The notes beneath the pieces were generated by a model. The model did no database searches. It had not been told where the DNA came from and saw nothing but the letters and a program-made list of their open reading frames with translations. The position numbers and the translations under genes were made by a program. Source: Verrucomicrobiota bacterium JB023 (lineage in GTDB: Bacteria; Verrucomicrobiota; Verrucomicrobiia; Verrucomicrobiales; Akkermansiaceae). From it: 64,000 nt of DNA. The stretch is from assembly GCA_030673895.1 (NCBI GenBank), contig JAUTCR010000050.1:1-64000 (forward strand), given 5' to 3'. Position 1 is the stretch's first letter; the number at the start of each line of letters is the position of its first letter. This document shows positions 62,690 through 64,000 of this stretch, one piece after another.

Positions 62690-63049
62690 TTATTGCGCGA
62701 GTTTGACCCCGCAAGCTACAGCAGCGAGGCCAACGGCAATCGAGGCAATGATATTGACCCAAGCAAGCTCCGCGCGGCCTGCTTGCATGAGCGACAAGCT
62801 GTCATTGGCAAAGGTCGAGAAGGTCGTGAAGCCGCCTAGAAAACCAATCAGCGCGAAGGGGCCGAACCAGGAAGGCGCGCTTTTTGCGGCGAAGCCGACG
62901 CCGAGGCCAATGAGAAAACAGCCCAGCACATTGCAGGCGAAGATGCCGAGAGGGAAGCGAGAGGGGACTGCCCTGATGATGAAACTGCTAAGGTAATAGC
63001 GGGACAGGGCCCCCAGTCCACCGCCCAAGAAGACGAGAAGGGCATTCAT
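62690..63049 (-). CDS. crcB: Fluoride channel CrcB/Fluc
   Basis: 119 aa, four transmembrane helices; dual-topology dimer exporting fluoride. Signatures: LGGGLGALSRYYLSS, FACNVLGCFLIGLGVGF with the pore Asn, and GFLGGFTTFSTFANDS with the Phe box and Na site. The start overlaps the trpF stop by 4 bp (ATGA), so it is translationally coupled to trpF. No fluoride riboswitch was seen upstream. Confidence 0.95.
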   Translation of the reverse strand: MNALLVFLGGGLGALSRYYLSSFIIRAVPSRFPLGIFACNVLGCFLIGLGVGFAAKSAPSWFGPFALIGFLGGFTTFSTFANDSLSLMQAGRAELAWVNIIASIAVGLAAVACGVKLAQ

Positions 63050-63726
63050 GGCTGGGTGTGAAAGAGAGCCTGTAGCTCGGAGACCTTGCCAAAGTCTTTC
63101 ACTCCTGGCGCAGATTCACTCCCCGAGGCCACGTCCAATCCTGCGGGGCGGGTGACTTCGAGGGCTCTCCGCGCGTTCTCCGGCTTGATTCCGCCCGCGA
63201 GAAAAACCGGGATTGGCAAGCAATCCTGCACAGCCTGCGCGGCGGCCTCCCAATCGATGGTTCGTCCCGTCCCTCCATAGACCCCGGGGGCATGGGCATC
63301 GAGCAAAAGAGCGCTCGGGGTGGAGCTTTCAGCCAAAGATTCGACAAGTCCGGAGGGCAGCCCTTCCGGAGTGAGCGCGACGGCCCGAATGGTGGGCACA
63401 CCGAGTTCGAGGAAATGGGCCAGCTCCGCCAAGGTTTCATCGCCATGCAATTGGACGGCATCGATGGAGTTGTCAGCAAGGAGGCCTGGAGCGAGCTCCC
63501 TCGCGTTATTCACAAAGACCCCCACGCGAAGGATTTGACCAGCGAGCGAGGGGAGAAAAACGCGAGCCTCAGCCGGATCACAATATCGTTTGGAGCGGGG
63601 CCAAAAGTTGACCCCCAAGGCTGCGACGCCATGTCTCACGAGCCTGGTGGCATCATCTTCGCTTGTGATCCCGCAAACCTTCAAGGAAGGATGATCCGGG
63701 TCGAAAAATTGGGCGAGTAAGGTCAT
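63046..63726 (-). CDS. trpF: Phosphoribosylanthranilate isomerase
   Basis: About 226 aa from ATG 63726, with GGAGG upstream; the frame to 63771 adds 15 unlikely residues. Tryptophan biosynthesis: PRA to CdRP by Amadori rearrangement. Signatures: LKVCGITSEDDATRLV with the catalytic Cys, GVNFWPRSKRYC, RVGVFVNN, IDAVQLHGDE, LLLDAHAPGVYGGTGRTIDW with the catalytic Asp, FLAGGIKPENARRAL, GLDVASGSESAPGVKD. Normal length. Coupled to crcB. Confidence 0.96.
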   Translation of the reverse strand: MTLLAQFFDPDHPSLKVCGITSEDDATRLVRHGVAALGVNFWPRSKRYCDPAEARVFLPSLAGQILRVGVFVNNARELAPGLLADNSIDAVQLHGDETLAELAHFLELGVPTIRAVALTPEGLPSGLVESLAESSTPSALLLDAHAPGVYGGTGRTIDWEAAAQAVQDCLPIPVFLAGGIKPENARRALEVTRPAGLDVASGSESAPGVKDFGKVSELQALFHTQP

Positions 63727-63783
63727 GAATGTCGAACGCCTCCAGAATGAGGAAGCGCGTCCACGAACCAAGCAAGAAAGCGC

Positions 63784-64000
63784 TTAATTGGCCCTGACGA
63801 AGAAGAGCTGTTCCTGAAGATCGGGAACGATTTCCTTCCCCTCGGCAACCAAGAGGGGCTTGCCGCCTTTCTCCGTGAATTTCAGGTAGAGAGTGTCGTC
63901 GCGCGAGGTGACTTTCAGATACGCGCTTTCCCCAGCTTTTCCCTTAATCAATTCCCAGTTGATTGGGCCGTCGAGCTTGACGGCTCCGATATTGAAGCTG
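63784..64000 (-). CDS. C-terminal part of an unrecognised protein
   Basis: The minus strand is open from the window edge down to a TAA at 63784-63786, about 71 codons. The visible end reads ...NIGAVKLDGPINWEL, GESAYLKVTSRDDTLYL, KGGKPLLVAEGKEIVP and closes ELFFVRAN-like (EQLFFVRAN). It looks like a compact beta-rich domain, partly acidic; no family recognised. Confidence 0.6.
   Translation of the reverse strand, partial: SFNIGAVKLDGPINWELIKGKAGESAYLKVTSRDDTLYLKFTEKGGKPLLVAEGKEIVPDLQEQLFFVRAN

Noticed and set aside
1-64000. CRISPR arrays, tRNA or rRNA genes, phage modules
   Set aside because: None seen on reading both strands; no regularly spaced repeats and no cloverleaf with a T-loop that I could support. 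A covariance-model search would be decisive.

Overview
The window reads as chromosomal DNA of a heterotrophic, respiring, Gram-negative-type bacterium, most likely a member of the Verrucomicrobiota. This placement is an inference from the gene set, not from a marker tree. The clues are a PEP-CTERM protein beside a large autotransporter-repeat protein with a D-rich C-terminal linker, DUF5069 and DUF3820 proteins, a Rho factor with a long Lys/Ala-rich N-terminus, GH97 and DUF5060 secreted carbohydrate enzymes, and an aspartate-type (non-zinc) HemB. No rRNA, tRNA or CRISPR array was seen.

Layout. 1-3.9 kb: IS3-family transposase remnant at the left edge, a secreted S11-peptidase homologue that has lost its catalytic residues, 6-phosphofructokinase, and a hypothetical gene split by an in-frame amber codon. 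4-13.6 kb (minus): an eight-gene NADH dehydrogenase (complex I) operon nuoGHIJKLMN without nuoABCDEF, preceded by a perfect TGTGA-N6-TCACA palindrome. 13.9-17 kb (plus): PepSY-TM, DUF2271, DUF4198 and ApbE flavin transferase, an extracytosolic flavin/metal redox cassette. 17.2-19 kb: secreted GH97. 19.4-24.6 kb: assimilatory sulfate reduction to cysteine (cysJ, cysI, cysH, cysK), closed by a strong terminator. 24.9-28.7 kb: exopolysaccharide island (polyprenyl-phosphate sugar transferase, small membrane protein, O-antigen-ligase-like protein) with AT-rich flanks. 28.9-33.7 kb: secreted DUF5060 glycoside hydrolase, its probable AraC/XylR-type regulator, and a kelch protein.

33.7-43.7 kb: housekeeping and membrane genes: rho, an atypical NAD-dependent epimerase, hemB, a Tat-exported TIM-barrel protein, an EEP-phosphatase/DUF432/MscS operon and a lone iron-type ABC permease. 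43.8-46.9 kb: two surface proteins (PEP-CTERM and autotransporter-repeat). 47.2-48.7 kb: an arsenic operon (arsR, arsC, DUF6428) with a 32-bp nested palindromic operator and a terminator. 48.8-64 kb: DUF5069, asnS, a single-polypeptide fusion of MBL exonuclease with ATP-dependent DNA ligase, a fusion of GT4 glycosyltransferase with an LpxH-like metallophosphoesterase, HNH endonuclease, Ldh-family oxidoreductase, DUF4340, DUF3820, an ECF sigma/anti-sigma/secreted-protein operon, crcB, trpF and a partial gene.

The items most worth following up are the exonuclease-ligase fusion, the glycosyltransferase-phosphoesterase fusion next to it, the flavin-transfer cassette without an obvious flavin acceptor, the degenerate S11 protein, the arsenic operon (operator, start-codon problem, Cys-tailed DUF6428), and the CRP-like site ahead of complex I. 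Start sites were chosen by family alignment from memory and visible Shine-Dalgarno sequences; no searches were run.
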